Below, piece after piece: positions 1 through 13,100 of a DNA stretch of 64,000 bases; the stretch's first letter is position 1, and each line of letters starts with the position of its first letter. The DNA lies in NCBI GenBank assembly GCA_022577435.1, contig JAKOON010000039.1:69501-133500 (forward strand). The letters run 5' to 3'. The translations under genes and the position numbers were made by a program. The DNA comes from Embiotoca jacksoni. Lineage: Eukaryota > Chordata > Actinopteri > Embiotocidae. The notes beneath the pieces were generated by a model that had not been told where the DNA came from, searched no databases, and was given only the letters and a program-made list of their open reading frames with translations.

Positions 1-959
1 CGTCGATTCCTTGACCTCCTGTTTGTCCCCCCCCCCTCCCACTGCGATCCCGACACCCAATCGGCGTACGGGAGTGGGAGATTGAAGGGATGCTTAGACC
101 AATGAGGATGCTGGGAGATCAGGGCGTCTTAGACGTGGGGAGTCTGACCTACATTTTGTCACAGGAGACTCCCTCACCCCCCCCCCCCCCTCCCCAGCAC
201 TGCAACACAAAAGTTAAAGTCAAAATATAACTGCTCGAATGAAGATGATCCAAACCTGCAACCAAGCTGCTTCAGTGTCATGAATCCAATCCAAAGTCTA
301 GTAAATTGCCAGTCCTGTAAAATGCTGACAACCACTAATAATTTTGCACATCGCAGCACTCTCCCTTGTCGTCTGTGGCGGCTGTACCAGCGCCCTTTAT
401 ACTGTCGTATCGTATTTACTTGGCAGATGAAGTCGGGCACTGTGCATTGAGACACTGTTGGGCTTCAGCTATTCATCGCGTGAAGAAAGGACACCGTTCT
501 GCTAAGTGGCATCGCTCTCATTCACAGAGACGGTTCCATTCACTGGCGGAAACACTGGACAAAAAAAATGGCCTGCCTGTAGAGCGCCGTGTCGACTTCC
601 CGACAGAGACGTTCAACACGGAAGCAAAGCGCCTCCGGTTGTTCCCCAAATAAATTTTAAAAAAAATAACGCGTCTTGTGTCGAGTGCGTCCGCATTGTC
701 TCTCAACGCACACCCCGTCTTTTTTCTGAAGCCTGCCTCTGATTCCTTGCTCCCTCCCCACACACATAATCAAACACCGCAATGACCTATTTTCTCTGCG
801 CTTCACTGCCTCGCTGTGAATGAAGTTCACCGAGAAATGCAGCGTGCGATGGATATGACAAGACAGCAATTATTATCGCACAGGCTTTTCTTTTCTTTTT
901 TTTTTTTCTTCCAGAAACCGAGTCATCGAGTAGTGTGTACACAAAGGAAAAAGGGCTAC
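1..959 (-). other. raph1 intron, left edge
   Basis: The sequence after the donor at 960/959 shows no continuation of raph1. The next expected segment, the start of the RA domain, was not found in any minus-strand frame, so it lies left of the window. Apart from short homopolymers I see nothing else here. Confidence 0.6.
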
Positions 960-1742
960 CTTTTTAACCTGGGCCTCCTTGATTTTCTCCAGGGCGACTC
1001 GGATCTTCTCCGCCTTCAATTTGGCAGCTTGCTCCTCCTGGATGGACACAGAAGCACAGTTAATACAGTGAACCCACGAATTCCTTTTGATTTCATAGCC
1101 TTGCCTCATCCTCTTCAGGCACGTCTTTCATTATCCCTCTGGCAGGAACAAGACATCACGCACACACAACTTCATTACATAGTTAGCAGCATCGGAAAGC
1201 GTTTAAATGCCCGAGCCTCTGGCGTGATGGCACAGGGTGTCACGTGCAACAAAAAACAACAACCAGATTTTCCTCTGCTTTGGCTCGCTTACCTGCCCCC
1301 TCCAGCAAGATGCCATCACCTCCATTCTACAGGTCGGGTACGCTTCCACGCGTGTTCGTGGGGTTTCGGTTGGATTACTTTGATCGGACACAAATAAACG
1401 CCAGCGATGCTAAAACCGCGTCGACATCGGTCCGGCGTTCACTCAAATATGGCGCTCCATTTGCCGCTTATAGTTTCATACCGGATTCACGTGGAGCTGC
1501 AGCAGTTTCCTTTGATCTCGCTGTACAGCAGAAGGGAAACAATAGTGGAAGATCCCCAAAGGGCGAGAGGCTGCGGATGAATGCGGGATCAGTTCAGACA
1601 GCATCTACGCCTTCCACTCAGATACCAAAATCTGACTTTAAAAAGGAAAACCTCCAAAGCGTCCATGATTGATACAAATTTTGTTTTTTAAAAATAAAAA
1701 TAAAAAACGATTGAAACTATTGAAACGAAACAAAAACAAACA

Positions 1743-1779
<37 letters not shown>

Positions 1780-4256
1780 GTTTTTTTTTTTTACATTTTA
1801 CGATGCGATAGAAAAAGTTATTCCACCGTGGTCCTCGGCAGATGAAATTCAGCCTCGCATCCCCATCCTCCGTCGCTCAGCGACGGCGTTGGTCCGAGCT
1901 ACCCGAGACTTCGCTGAGCAGACGGCGTGGGTTCACTGACGCGCAGACGTGTGCGCCCGAGATTTGCGCGATTTGACCAAAACCCCCCAAGTGAGACAGT
2001 AGGGAGGACAAAGCCCCTCCCCCCTTCCGTGCCTCCCTCCCTCCCTCTTCCTCTCTCTCCTCTCTCTCCCATCCCCTGCTTCCTCTCTTCAGAACAGATG
2101 CGGGGGTTTGGGAGCGTGCCCAATCGATGGAGCGTAATCCCCCACAAAAATAGTAGACCGATGGGGTCGGCCAACCGGCGAGCCCCGTTTTCAAGACCCT
2201 GCGCCCTCCAGCCAATCAGGACGAAAGCGGGGGGGGGGGGGGGACCGTGACCGACCCTGGTCCTGGAGATAAACTAGAGCGACAAGGACGGACCGGAATT
2301 TGGGTGAATGAGAAGCCGAGGTGCTGAATATTTGAAGGCGCGTGTGTTAAAAAGCAATGGGGGTGAGGGGCATTACCAACTGCTCCCCAAGCCTCTTATC
2401 TCAAGAAGCGCCCCTCCCTCCCTCCACCCTCCTTTCTTGACCCAGACTACCATTTCCACATGACCAACCCCAAGGCACATACACAATAATGCAATAAAAA
2501 CAAGACTCCGTTTGCCAACACATCGTGGCAGGCTTTTAGTCAGCCGAGTGAGTGAGGGAGGGAGAGGAGCAGCGATGAAGAGAAGAGGTCACGGGGGTTG
2601 TGCAGATTACAGTCCCGAGTCAATCTGTGTCACACTGTAGATTTAGCCTTACGAAATGTCAGCGTGACCCCCCCCTCCACATCTCACTCTCCCCTCCTTT
2701 ATTCACCTCTCCACATGACACCTACACTCTGCTTTCTTTTTTTTTCAACCAGACATTTAATCCGATTCCTATTCCACAGGCGTTTTCCCCTCCACTTTCA
2801 CGCTCAGCCACAGCACGGACGACTTCAAAAAGGCTCTTCTGCCTCGCCTGAAATACAAATAAAAAAAAAAGCCTCTGCTCCCTCTTTCTTTGATGTCTCT
2901 CCCGCCTCGCTTGTTCCCAAACATCCCGCTCTCGTTCAGTATTCCGATATGCGAGCGAGGAGAGGGAGAATATTTGCAAGTCCGAGCGATTGTGGCTCTT
3001 CCCCTTCTCCGGCAGAAAGAGTAACACTGACCCATAAACTCTCCCGCTCGCAGGCTGCACGCAGCAGGCCGTCGCTCCTCTCCTCGCCTTTTAAAACTAT
3101 TCAAATGCTCTCCGCGTCCACGGACGGGCCGAGAGCTCAGATACCAGAAAGCGACAGCTTTGAAACGCCGAATTAATTCCCTTGTTTTGTAACGCAGAGA
3201 AAGACAAAGCGACTGTCCCTCCGACATTTCGGCTGTAAAACGTGGCTACCTCAGCGAGAGGAAGCCAGCTTCACTGTTGCCACCTATTATATTCAAATAA
3301 ATGGAGAAAGAGTTCTGGAAAAAGAAAAGAAAAGAGAAGAAAAGAGAAGAAAAGAGAAGAAAAGAAAAGAAAAGAAAAGAAAAGAAAAGAAAAGAAAAGA
3401 AAAGAAAAGAAAAGAAAAGAAAAGAAAAGAAAAAGCTTCATTCAGCGCCGACAAGCGCTCATGGAGATCTTTCGGGATGCTCTCGTCTAAAATGTATACG
3501 ACTATATTTTATTATCTCAAGTAGGATTTAAAAAAAAACAAAAAACGATTTCCTTCTGTATCTCCCTGTCTTTCAATGCCCTCGTTTCCAACTTTTATTG
3601 ACAACTTCCGCACCCGTCCGATCGACATACGTTCCGCACGAGAGCCAAAAGCTGCAGCTGATACATCTGCTGAGAAGCCGCGAGACGTTTCAAGTAAAGC
3701 AGAGAGGGTTGGAAACCGAAGACCGGATGTGAACGATACCGTACGGTGAACGGGAGAGCACAGAGGGTTTCTCCCTCCTCACTGGTCAGACCCGTATTCA
3801 CAGCGTCCTGCGTGTGTTACAGTTGCGAGCTTTCCTTTCTCACTCAATGCAAATCAAAAGGCAGCGACACACAAGAGACACAAGAAAAGTGAATGAAGAG
3901 AAGAGACCGCAGGCCAGTGAATGATACACGTGGAAGCATGAAGGAAAAAAAACAATCGAGTGTGCTCAATCAGTGTGGGAGGTCAACGATGAGGACAAAT
4001 CCATTCCGATCACCCTGTCAGATACGTGCGGATTTTTTGTTACTTGCGACTTATTTTTCATGCCAAACCTTTCATAAGTTGCACTTTTACAACTTCTCAT
4101 CTTTCATGAGTTTAAATAAATGAGCAAAGGCTTCTTTTATGTAAACACCAGAGGGGTTTTTTTTCTCTCCAATTTTGTTCTGTGTTGGCGAGTGCTTTAA
4201 CAGTGTTCCCAGTATGGATTCTTCCACAAAAAGACATGCAGAGCAGACGAGAGAAG

Positions 4257-4299
<43 letters not shown>

Positions 4300-7286
4300 A
4301 GAGAAATATGGAAGAAAAGGCGAGTGTATGAGGAAGTCACCTTGGTCAGGAGGTGAGAAGGCTTTCCAGCTATGCTTTTCAGAATGAGCGAGGTTTCTCG
4401 GTCCAGATAGGAGTGCTTGGGTGAGGAGGTGAGGGGATAAAAAAAAGAAAAAGAAAAAAAAAAAAAGGAGAGCAGAGGAAGAGACAAAATATAGAGAAGT
4501 CAGGGCCAGATGATTCTCGGTGGCGTATTAATCGCAGGTGTTTAGATCTTATTTGATACAAAGAAGCGTGGAAGCGAGAGAAGGCTCCATAAATGAAGCG
4601 CGCAGCAGGGGTGGTTGTCATTAGCTGCAGCTGTGGGTAAAGAAGCAATGATTGTGAGAAGTACTTGAGAGAGAGAGACAATGATTACAATACACTGAAT
4701 ACATGGTAGGGTTTGTATTCTGCCACAGACACGACACGCATCCTTCGTTCACACCGTACACATTTTCTGGTCACGTGGGCGTTGTGCACAAACCCCGAGG
4801 CCGCACAAGACAGCTGAAATGTTTATTCCGATAGTCACGGTTACACCTTTACCAATATTTTGTAACAGGATCCAAATAGACAAAATAAGAGAATAGAAAC
4901 TTATTTTTAACGTGATGGCATCGATACGTTATCGTACTCGGTACAGCCTTAAAATGGAACATTTTCATGCGCACATGCACTTACGGTGGCCCGGTCCACT
5001 TCGCCCCGCCCCGAGGCGAAGTCAAGCTGCCGCCTGGCCGGCTGACTTTTGGCCCGTCGCAGTGTGACATGCTGGGAAAAAGCAGGAGGTGCAGGCGAGG
5101 TGTGCGCGTGTGGGACGGAGGATGCAAACACAGACAATGTAAACACATGCAGAGAGGGACAAGGGACATGCGAGATACAGTGTTTCGTCAGAACTCAAAC
5201 ACTATATCGATCCTTCCTTTCGAACAAAGTCACCTAAACAAAATGTTAGCCGCTTGGAAAATAGGTTAAACAAACTTTTCTTGAATTTGTCCGGTGTGCT
5301 TTGTTAAAGTAAGCGAATGAAGTCAGAAAACGGTCGGCGCTCACGTTGTAATCCGAGTCACGCTCGGGATTACGACGTATTCGGTGACGTGACTTCATTG
5401 CGGGCTTACGGTCAATTCGCCCTCATCGATCGGATTCGGAAACCGAATTGACCGCGGCGCTGATTCACGCACATCTCACTTACCGTTGCGGCTGGAAACG
5501 CGCAGACTTTTCACACTCCTTCACACGCACTTTGTCATCAGCTGATAAACGCTCTGTCTTTGATATCCTTGGCTACGTTCTTTATGTTTTCATACCTCTG
5601 TGCTGGTCTGGTTTTGCCCCTGTGCGCTCTGACTGCCCTCCGCCTCTCCGCCCGCCGTCGCTTTATCGGTGTCCAGGGAGTCCGTGCTGGAAGCCGAGGC
5701 GCACGCCGAGTTCACGCTGGACCGCTGGGACGGAGCCTCTTGCTCGCTGACGGCGCCCGCCGAGCCGGTCCTGCGGTGCTGCCCCCCGCCGCCGGAAGAT
5801 CCGGACGAGGGCCGCCGCAGGGTGGTGGAGGAAAACGAGGACGACGAGGAGGAGGAAGAGGAGGAGGAGGTGGTCTGACGTGCCGCTTCGTCCATGCTGA
5901 GAGAGGCCTTCTCCAGCTGAGAGGTGATGTCGTCCAGGGAGATGTTGGAGGCCGCGGGGCGAGCGTTGACGCCGCCGCCTCGGACGGTGTTGGCCGGCGA
6001 CGCCCGGGTGCTGCTGCTGGCGCTTCCTGTTGGGGAGGTTCGAGTTTAAACACGGCTCAGAAAGGAGACGGGAACTACATACAGGGGATGCATTTCTTCA
6101 TATTTCACGGCATTCGTTTCACATTTCTGCCGGATTTCGGAAGCTCTCGCATTTTAACACGCGTGTGACAAACACATGTCGACCTTTCAACGAGTATGAC
6201 ACTGAATGTGATATAGCTCGTGGCGAACGGGATGCCCCCCCCCCTTTTTCTGCCTATAAAAATATTTCCTTGCGGGGTTTTGTTTTCTCTTCGGCTTTAC
6301 TGGAGAGGATCAGCCTTTTGTCAACCGTTTATTTATCCCCCGTCAGCCTTTCGCCGCTTCCGTCGCCGGATCCGCCTCTTTGATGAGGGGAAAAGTGTGA
6401 TATTTCAGTGTTCTTAATGGTCATATTTCAGCAGGACTACCTCCGCTGCTTCCCCCTCCGCCGGTGCCCGTGTGCTTCGCGCTCGCGCTCCGCCCCCCGG
6501 GGCCCCTCTGCTGGCCTTTGTTCTGGCTGCGCGAAGTTGCGTTGGGCTTGGAGATGGTATTGAGCTCCTGCTCGATGGAGCACAGGTCAGCCATCAGGGC
6601 GTCCAGGTCCACCGTGTCTCCCTGGTTCAACGCCTCTGCAGGGGAGTAAAGATAAAGGAAGAACAGAGGGCGGGGTTGGGGGGTTAAACGATATCAATTA
6701 TTCGACCTTTTCTGGACGCTGTTCTTGTAACGACACCGTGAGTGTGGTCTCACCGTTTATGTTGTACATTGAGAAACGGTAGGAGAAGTTGGCCATGTTG
6801 GTCTCCTGCCTGAGAGGAGGCTTCTGCAGCGCTTTCTGCGGCCTGCCGTCATCCAGACTCTGCAGCGCACACACGAGCGAAATTCTGACATTACAGTGGA
6901 AGCGCGGTACCCTAACAACCGTGTCTGCCTGCTAGACTCCTTAGTCACACGCAAACACACGGACCTGCACAAATACATGACACAAAGTGGTGGTGGGAGG
7001 GGGGAGTTGCTAGGATACAGTATAGGGAGACAGAATTAGCAGTGTTAATGTTGCTATGGATACAGCCCCTTCCTTCTCTCTCTGCTCTTTTACCTGTGTG
7101 AGTGTGTCTGAGTAACCAACCATCCCGTGTGTATGTGTGTGTGCGTGTGTGGATGTATGTTTTAACCTGTGTGAGCTTGTCCAGCTCTCCCAGCCAGGCT
7201 CCAAACATCTTGTCCAGGTCCTGGTCCTCCTTGTCACTGTCTTCCTCGGCTCCATGGTCCAACTCATCATCAGATACCTGCTCCAT
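960..7286 (-). CDS. raph1: Lamellipodin (Ras-association and PH domains 1), N-terminal coding exons, partial
   Basis: Five minus-strand coding exons are visible: 7286-7167 (ATG), 6859-6754, 6635-6441, 6026-5596 and 1037-960. They join in phase to 310 codons, and the gene continues past the left edge before its RA and PH domains. Lamellipodin links Ras-family GTPases and phosphoinositides to Ena/VASP and actin at the leading edge, and RIAM/lamellipodin N-termini bind talin. What is seen: an acidic start (MEQVSDDELDHGAEEDSDKE), then two short helices that fit the known talin-binding sites (DLDKMFGAWLGELDKLTQ, about residues 24-40, and DLDALMADLCSIEQEL). A Gly/Ser-rich insert, a conserved SLDDITSQLEKASLSMDEAA block, a run of eleven serines, and the last exon EEQAAKLKAEKIRVALEKIK, a coiled segment nearly invariant in vertebrates, follow. 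The start is the first ATG after a (TG)n tract at the 3' splice site. RIAM (apbb1ip) is the paralogue; the acidic start and the EEQAAKLKAEK exon favour raph1, as does the neighbouring cd28. Confidence 0.95.
1744..1792. repeat. Facing poly(A) and poly(T) runs
   Basis: 33 A are followed by TCAG and then 12 T, so the runs can pair as a hairpin. They lie within the large raph1 intron. Confidence 0.9.
3319..3434 (+). repeat. AAAGA pentamer microsatellite
   Basis: About 115 bp of pure-purine GAAAA/GAGAA units lie in the raph1 intron. Confidence 0.95.
4260..4299 (+). repeat. (CA)n microsatellite
   Basis: About 40 bp of uninterrupted CA lie in the raph1 intron. Confidence 0.95.
5409..5454. repeat. 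11-bp perfect inverted repeat with competing inner palindrome
   Basis: CGGTCAATTCG at 5409-5419 pairs with CGAATTGACCG at 5444-5454. An inner ATTCGG/CCGAAT pair can use part of the right arm instead. Confidence 0.8.
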
Positions 7287-7293
7287 CTTCACA

Positions 7294-7309
7294 CGCACGC
7301 ACGCGCACG

Positions 7310-7396
<87 letters not shown>
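7294..7396 (+). repeat. (CA)n with ACGC edge, at the raph1 start-exon acceptor
   Basis: 83 bp of pure CA follow about 20 bp of mixed CGCA units. On the gene strand this is a (TG)n tract immediately upstream of the splice acceptor and ATG. Confidence 0.95.
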
Positions 7397-7398
<2 letters not shown>

Positions 7399-10170
7399 GA
7401 GGAAAGAGCAGATAGAAATATGAGAAGTTGTCAGATGATTCAACACACGTACACAAATTCACACAATCAGGTCACACCCGCAGACCAGAAATGATCAAAA
7501 AAAAAAAAAATAATAATTCAGCTCAGCTCATGCCAACCTCACTGCCTGTTCCCATGACAACCGCTCATGCACCCCTAGCGGGCACCCGGTGCTGTGTGAT
7601 CAATGGATCTCCCTGTTAGTGAGTGTCTGGTGTACCGACACACCCGGCATCTCTACCTCTACCGAAAGAGAGGGAGGCTGGCGGACCAGACGGAGGAGGA
7701 GGAGGAGCACAGCATCTTCCTCAGACCTGTAAGGAAACCACTATAACCTCATGTGCATTACCGTGTTATTTTGGGACCCATAAATCAACACTAAAACGAC
7801 AGACGGGATATTAATCCGACACCGTTCGTGGCCGTATTGTCCAGTGTGAGTGACGCTGGCTGCGGGAGCCCGGCTGCGCTTTGTCAAAGGTGATGGCAGA
7901 GCTCTCTCTAGTGGATAGAAAGGAAAGTTGCGCAGCTGTTTGGCTCAGCCCTGCGGTTCATATCTAGCAATGCTAGAGAACAAGTCAGACGGAGTCAGAA
8001 AAAGGTAGAATAAAATGGTTAGTAATGTCCAAAAATCAAACCATCAAAGGATCTACAGTCAACATGTGTATGCTTTCCATTTCAGAAACCGCTTTGTAAC
8101 CTGCGTATACGTTACACGAGCGAGCTGCCTTACCCTTGTCGGTACATACTGGGACATTTTACGGTAGACAAAATGCTAAATTAAAATGAAATCGAGTAGA
8201 GTGAAAGAAAAATTGCCTCCATTCAACACCGTGCAGCTTTAACGTGAGCCGAAGTCCTTCCCTGTTTTTTTTCTTTCATTTATTTGTGTGACAGCTGGGC
8301 AGTTATACAGTTGAGACAATCTGATGTTACCCAACCTTGGGGAAGGAAGAAAAAAAAAACACAAATGCCAGCCTGCATCTGAGGAAGAATGTTATCTAAT
8401 CTGGTGATACATTTGTCAAGTGGAAGGAAAAGCACGGGGAGAGTCACGTCTGTGACGCCTGGTCAGGTGCCGGAGGAAGTGCGGCGTGCGCGCTTTCTCA
8501 TCGCACCCTTCCATCTCAACACACACGGAGACGTTTATTACACCAAAGTCATGTTGCACTGGACAGTAAATAAACTACGTAGGACAGGGCAACTTGACAA
8601 GCCTTCCCCTGAAGAGTGCCATTGTCTTGGTACAGTCTGGTGCCCCCATTACAGTCCAGTCAGATGGAATATTCCTCTTGTAATCCCATTGATGTTTTCA
8701 GAGGGTGTCATTCCCTCCTGTTATCCACGCTTTGTGGTGTCAGTCACTGGTGGGGACTGTTCCAAACCGGGATTAACCCCTCCGATGACCCCTGTTTCTT
8801 TTGATCCAGTAAAATGTCTGCGTGTGACTCAATGTGTGTGTGTACACAAGGGACTTTTGTGTGTCTGTGCCTCATGGTGGTGGTGCTGCTGCATACTCGA
8901 GACGCAATTTGAAAGTCGTGCTCTGTTGTTACAGAATGTGATAAAAGCAGGAAATAAATCAGGCGGTGGGTGAAAGGCACTAACAGGAGGCGGCGTTTGG
9001 CAAAGCAAACGGGAACGCGAGGCAGCTGAGGGGCACTTGTTGCATTCCAGGCAGCACTCGTGTTTACTCCTTAAAGTCAGTGTATGTACAGTGCACGTAC
9101 AATAAAATAAATACACTCCCTCACCTAGCGTGCGTGTACTACGGCGTCGATAAGACAGATTCCTGCTTCGGCCACCTTGCCGAGGGACGTGGGCATCTAA
9201 ATACGTAAACAAAAACAACCAAAATGTGTACAAAATTATGTCCGTGCACTCGCGGTCGCGTGTGGGAGTCGGAACGGAAAATAGCCCGGATGTGCAGGAT
9301 TCCTAATTTCCCTCGTGGCCCCGTTTGTTGGCAGGAAACTCCAGCTGTCCCTCAGTTTGTCCAGACCGCTTACTGGGAGGGCGGGAGGAGGCCTTCGGGG
9401 CGCTAAAAGAGAGATCCGGACTCATCTACTGCGTCGTTTAGGGGGGACCCGGGAATACAGCCGTTTTCCTGAATCTAAGTGACATGGTGCCACCAACCAT
9501 TTGAAGAATAATCACCGGTCTACTTGGCTTAATATGTGGTCACACGCAAACATCCGTTTTGTGGGTTCCCCCGCTATGAAAATAGGTGATTGTAACCCCT
9601 CTCTGCGGCATGACATCATGGCCGGAAAGAGGAAATGAGCCATATGTAAATACCCAAGTGAGTCACACTGCAGGACACTTTTAATAGCTGTGTTTAAACA
9701 GCAATCAGCCTGGGGGGGGGGACGCTTCACAACACACACACATACAAGCACTTGGACTAATATACATATGCTACAGGTACCTATTCAGTCTAGATGCACT
9801 GAATAGTGATATAGTGAATAGTAGATATGAAACTGGAGCCAAAAACAAGCAGCCCTTTTGGAAATAGCCGCTGTGGTCATCCTAATGGAATCGCAGCGTC
9901 GACAGGAGCATATGCTGCTGCAGGTTTAAGTGAATTACCACCTGAGGCCCTGCTTTTAAGCTTACGGAGCGTGACCTGGGAGAGACACAGGGAAGGGGAG
10001 GAGGGAAGCCGTGTGCAAATGCACTCCCGCAAGCATCATCGCAAACCGAACACCGGCCCGGGCCCTTTTTGCCCTCCCGATACTGCACGCTCCTTCTTTT
10101 TTTGTCCGAGCATGACCCCCACTCATCTGTCTCCCGTGACTGCCGGGTGGCTCAGAGGTCTAGGGGTGAA

Positions 10171-10183
10171 AGGTCAAAGGTCT
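10171..10183 (+). promoter_or_regulatory. DR1-type nuclear receptor site
   Basis: AGGTCA-A-AGGTCT is a one-base-spaced direct repeat, as bound by RXR heterodimers and HNF4. It is a single site with no further support. Confidence 0.25.
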
Positions 10184-13100
10184 TCCCATCGGGCTTCTTC
10201 TTTTCTTTTTTTTTTGGTCCACGGAAAAACTTGCGGTTCTCGCCGATGCTGCAATACATGGCAGAAAGAGATGAAGAGTAAAAAGGGAGGGGGGCCACTG
10301 GGGAAAACTACATATGAGAGAAAGTATAGCAAGCATCCGGTGCTGAGGAGGTTGAAGAGGGGGAGGGGGAGGAGGAAGACATGTCTATCTTTAGACCGAG
10401 TCATTCAGATCAGAGAGTATCGAGAGGATTGAAAAAATGGAGCGGTATGAAGACGAGAACTGTCTGCAATAGTTTTTTCATACTTGCAACAGTATTAAAT
10501 ATTGATGAAAAATTTGGCACTGTGTTTTAAAGTGGCAGGTTTTTGCTCAACCGACCGCCTCCAGATGTATCGGGCCTAATCTGATTTCGATACGACTGTT
10601 GTTGAGCTGGTAGAAAGTAGGTTAATGAGTGAGAAAAGAGCGCCTTGACTCGAGGCAAAGAAACGCCAGTGAACTTGCTGACTTCTCGTCCCGCTTTAGG
10701 TCACGTGACTTGGAATGACAGACGCTGCCGGTGGGCTATTTTCACACCAAATGTGGCACACAAATGGAGTCGCTCCAAACTGCGGTGCGGACAAGTCTCG
10801 TCAAACATCCGAGGTTACGAAAAGGAACATTATTAATCCCTTTAGGTGGAAATACATTCTCTGGCTTTCATCTATTGTAAATGTTTAGGATCAACTTCAC
10901 TTCTGTGGCCTGGTGTGCTCCTTAACATCTGTGGCGTGGGAAATAACCAGAGAACCAAGAGGAAGTCTGTGAGAAGACAGAGAAGAGATCTCAGACCTTG
11001 TTGCTCTTTTATGTCTTTAGACAAAAAAAAAGGAAAAGAGGAAAATGGAAAAGGCTGCCGTACAGAAAGAAAGAAAGTGTGTTAGAAAGAGAGGGAGAGC
11101 GTGAAATGCCGTGATAGGTCAGATTAGGTCTCCACGGTTGGCTTCTTCTTAACCCAGTTTGCATGACGGGGATGTTTCTCCATTTGGTTCACATTAAACT
11201 GCATCTGGGACAGAAGAACAACAACTTTTTACAGCACACGAGCCAGATGAGTGTCTCGGGTAGCTGACGAGTATACGACTTGCCTCTCAGTCACCGTGAC
11301 GGCGGACGGGCGTCGTTTGTGATCATTCGCGTGTCCGTCCGGGGCGAAAGAGCACTTTCTAAACTCATATTTCTGCAGACGGTAATCTTTCCTTTGCCTT
11401 ATCGCCGTTGCCTTTTGTAACGTGTTTGCTGGACTCGCACTGACTTTGTAACAATAAACACAAACGGCCCAAAAAAAAAAAAAAAAACTCGCGCGTACAA
11501 GAGAAAGGAAAATGGGCCCAGACTGCAATACCCGTCACTGACAGCTTCAGCACCACCTGCCCCGTCTCCACCTCTCATTCAAATGTGAGGTGGAGACTAA
11601 GCTTAGCATTTGAGATACAAATAAGTCCTTTCATATTTCAGTCGCACAGGAAACAGCAGGGCCGGGATGTGGAATATGACCGGAGCTGTGTAAACACTAT
11701 TGTGGCCAGATGCTCCTGCTGCGATGATGATTGCGTACATGTTTCCATCGAGTGCTTCTAAATACACTATTTTTGGACCAACATATTCCACCTCGCCACA
11801 TTTTTCTGTGTGTACGGTGGCAGAGAGGACTGCGTTGGGTAATAAAACCGGGCACGAGTCCTTTGGCTCTCATCGTCTCCGCCTCGGAAAAAAACAGTGA
11901 ATCGCACGCACCGACTTCCAAAGCCACTTCGTCCTCACAGCTATTTCGCTCTCCTCTCCAATTATCTTCACAAAAATATTCTAATAGCGAGTGTCTGACA
12001 CCTCGCAGCTAAAAATACTCTCAACACATCATTTCTTCCCATCAAACTGAGCCAAAACTGAGAAGAAACAGAGCGGAGAAGACACGAGAAGGCGCAAGGC
12101 TAGAAATCAGCAGGGCGGTCACAGAAACTCGGTGAGCTTGTGCGAGGCGTGAATACGCTGCTGCGGTTTACGGCTGCAAATGGAGAAAAGGAATCGTCGA
12201 GACGCAAACGATCCCGCTGACGAAGAGTCGATACGGGCACGGATGCGGACGGAGCTCAAACAGGTAAAACATTCAGCGTACCCGAGGCTAGGAATAGCTC
12301 CAAACGCAGTCACGCACCGGGCTCCGGGAGGGGAACGCTGCTCATTAAGTCCCGTGTGACAAAAAGGCCAACGCTGCACGTGCACGACGGGAGAGGAAGT
12401 GGCATGTTTGAAGGGTCTTTTTTTCAATTCACGGTGCTCACAAGGTGGGAAACCCTACTGCGAACACCCGAGCCACAGAATACCTTTGTAATTCAGCACT
12501 GTTGTGTATGAAGACATGTAAATATAAACACAAATAACTTCCTTGTTCCTGAAACTACATCTATTAATAATCTTAACAAACAATGATTAAGCCCGTCATC
12601 TGGTACCGACCGCCCTTCCAGCCTGACAGACTGTGACTAACCTCTTACACGTACACGCGTCTCGTTGTTGTCGCAGCTCGCGCGGCCCACGTACTCGAAG
12701 CAATAAAACACTTCAAGTGTCAACGTATTGTACCGAGATCATGTGTGCGCTTCGGACTGCGTCTTGTAATCTTGTGCGCGGCCGGAACAAAGCCTGCTTG
12801 GTGTCACTGCCTTTGAGATATGAAGCAGATACAATCTCATCATAAACGTGCGAGCGTGTAATAATTCCCTCGTCTTGGCTCGCCCCTTTTCTTTTTCCTT
12901 TTTTTTTTTTTTCCTCATGTTGGACTCCCTTTAAAAACTGACCAAGAGAGCAGAAAACCAACGTCGCCGCTTCACATGGACATCGTGCAAGTTAAAAGTA
13001 AAAAGAGGAAAGTGGCTAAGAGCTGTAGCTGGCGGTGCCATTAAAAGGACTCTTTGAACAAGGGAGCGGCGAGTCGGCCACCGTCCAAAGTCCGAGTAGG

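Larger units (their letters stand above)
1038..5595 (-). other. Large raph1 intron
   Basis: The intron lies between the ...TSTE| exon and the |EEQAAK exon and joins phase 0 to phase 0. It holds a poly(A) tract, a GAAAA-type pentamer repeat, a (CA)n run and a run of 14-16 G at about 2,229-2,244 beside an inverted CCAAT box. Minus-strand donor-like sites occur at about 1,290 and 5,484, but no in-frame extra coding exon could be supported. Confidence 0.7.

Noticed and set aside
1240..1330. Donor-like GGGGCAG|GTAAGC as an extra raph1 exon
   Set aside because: There is no pyrimidine tract at a matching acceptor, and the human protein joins TE directly to EEQ.
816..1397. 193-codon plus-strand ORF across a raph1 exon
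   Set aside because: It is antisense to the conserved raph1 exon 1037-960, of low complexity, with no recognisable domain.
2200..2260. Internal raph1 promoter at the CCAAT box and poly-G run
   Set aside because: A single CCAAT and a homopolymer are too little evidence. The G-run may simply be a repeat.
5560..6168. 202-codon plus-strand ORF
   Set aside because: It is the complement of the GC-rich serine-coding raph1 exon; the raph1 frame explains the sequence.
7100..7494. Cys-Val, Thr-His and similar dipeptide ORFs at CA/GT repeats (also near 4.2, 15.8 and 45.3 kb)
   Set aside because: These are direct translations of dinucleotide microsatellites, without splice or homology support.
9119..9198. 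Minus-strand ORF with CTAG|GTGAGG donor as a raph1 5' exon
   Set aside because: The frame ends in TAG at the donor and no convincing acceptor or homology was seen. It is kept only as a weak splice-like site.
10144..10183. tRNA-like A-box wording (GGTGGCTCAGAGGTCTAG)
   Set aside because: There is no B box at the correct distance and no cloverleaf, so it is neither a tRNA gene nor a supported SINE.
9827..10432. 201-codon plus-strand ORF
   Set aside because: It has no domain, biased composition, internal poly-T/poly-F runs and no splice context.
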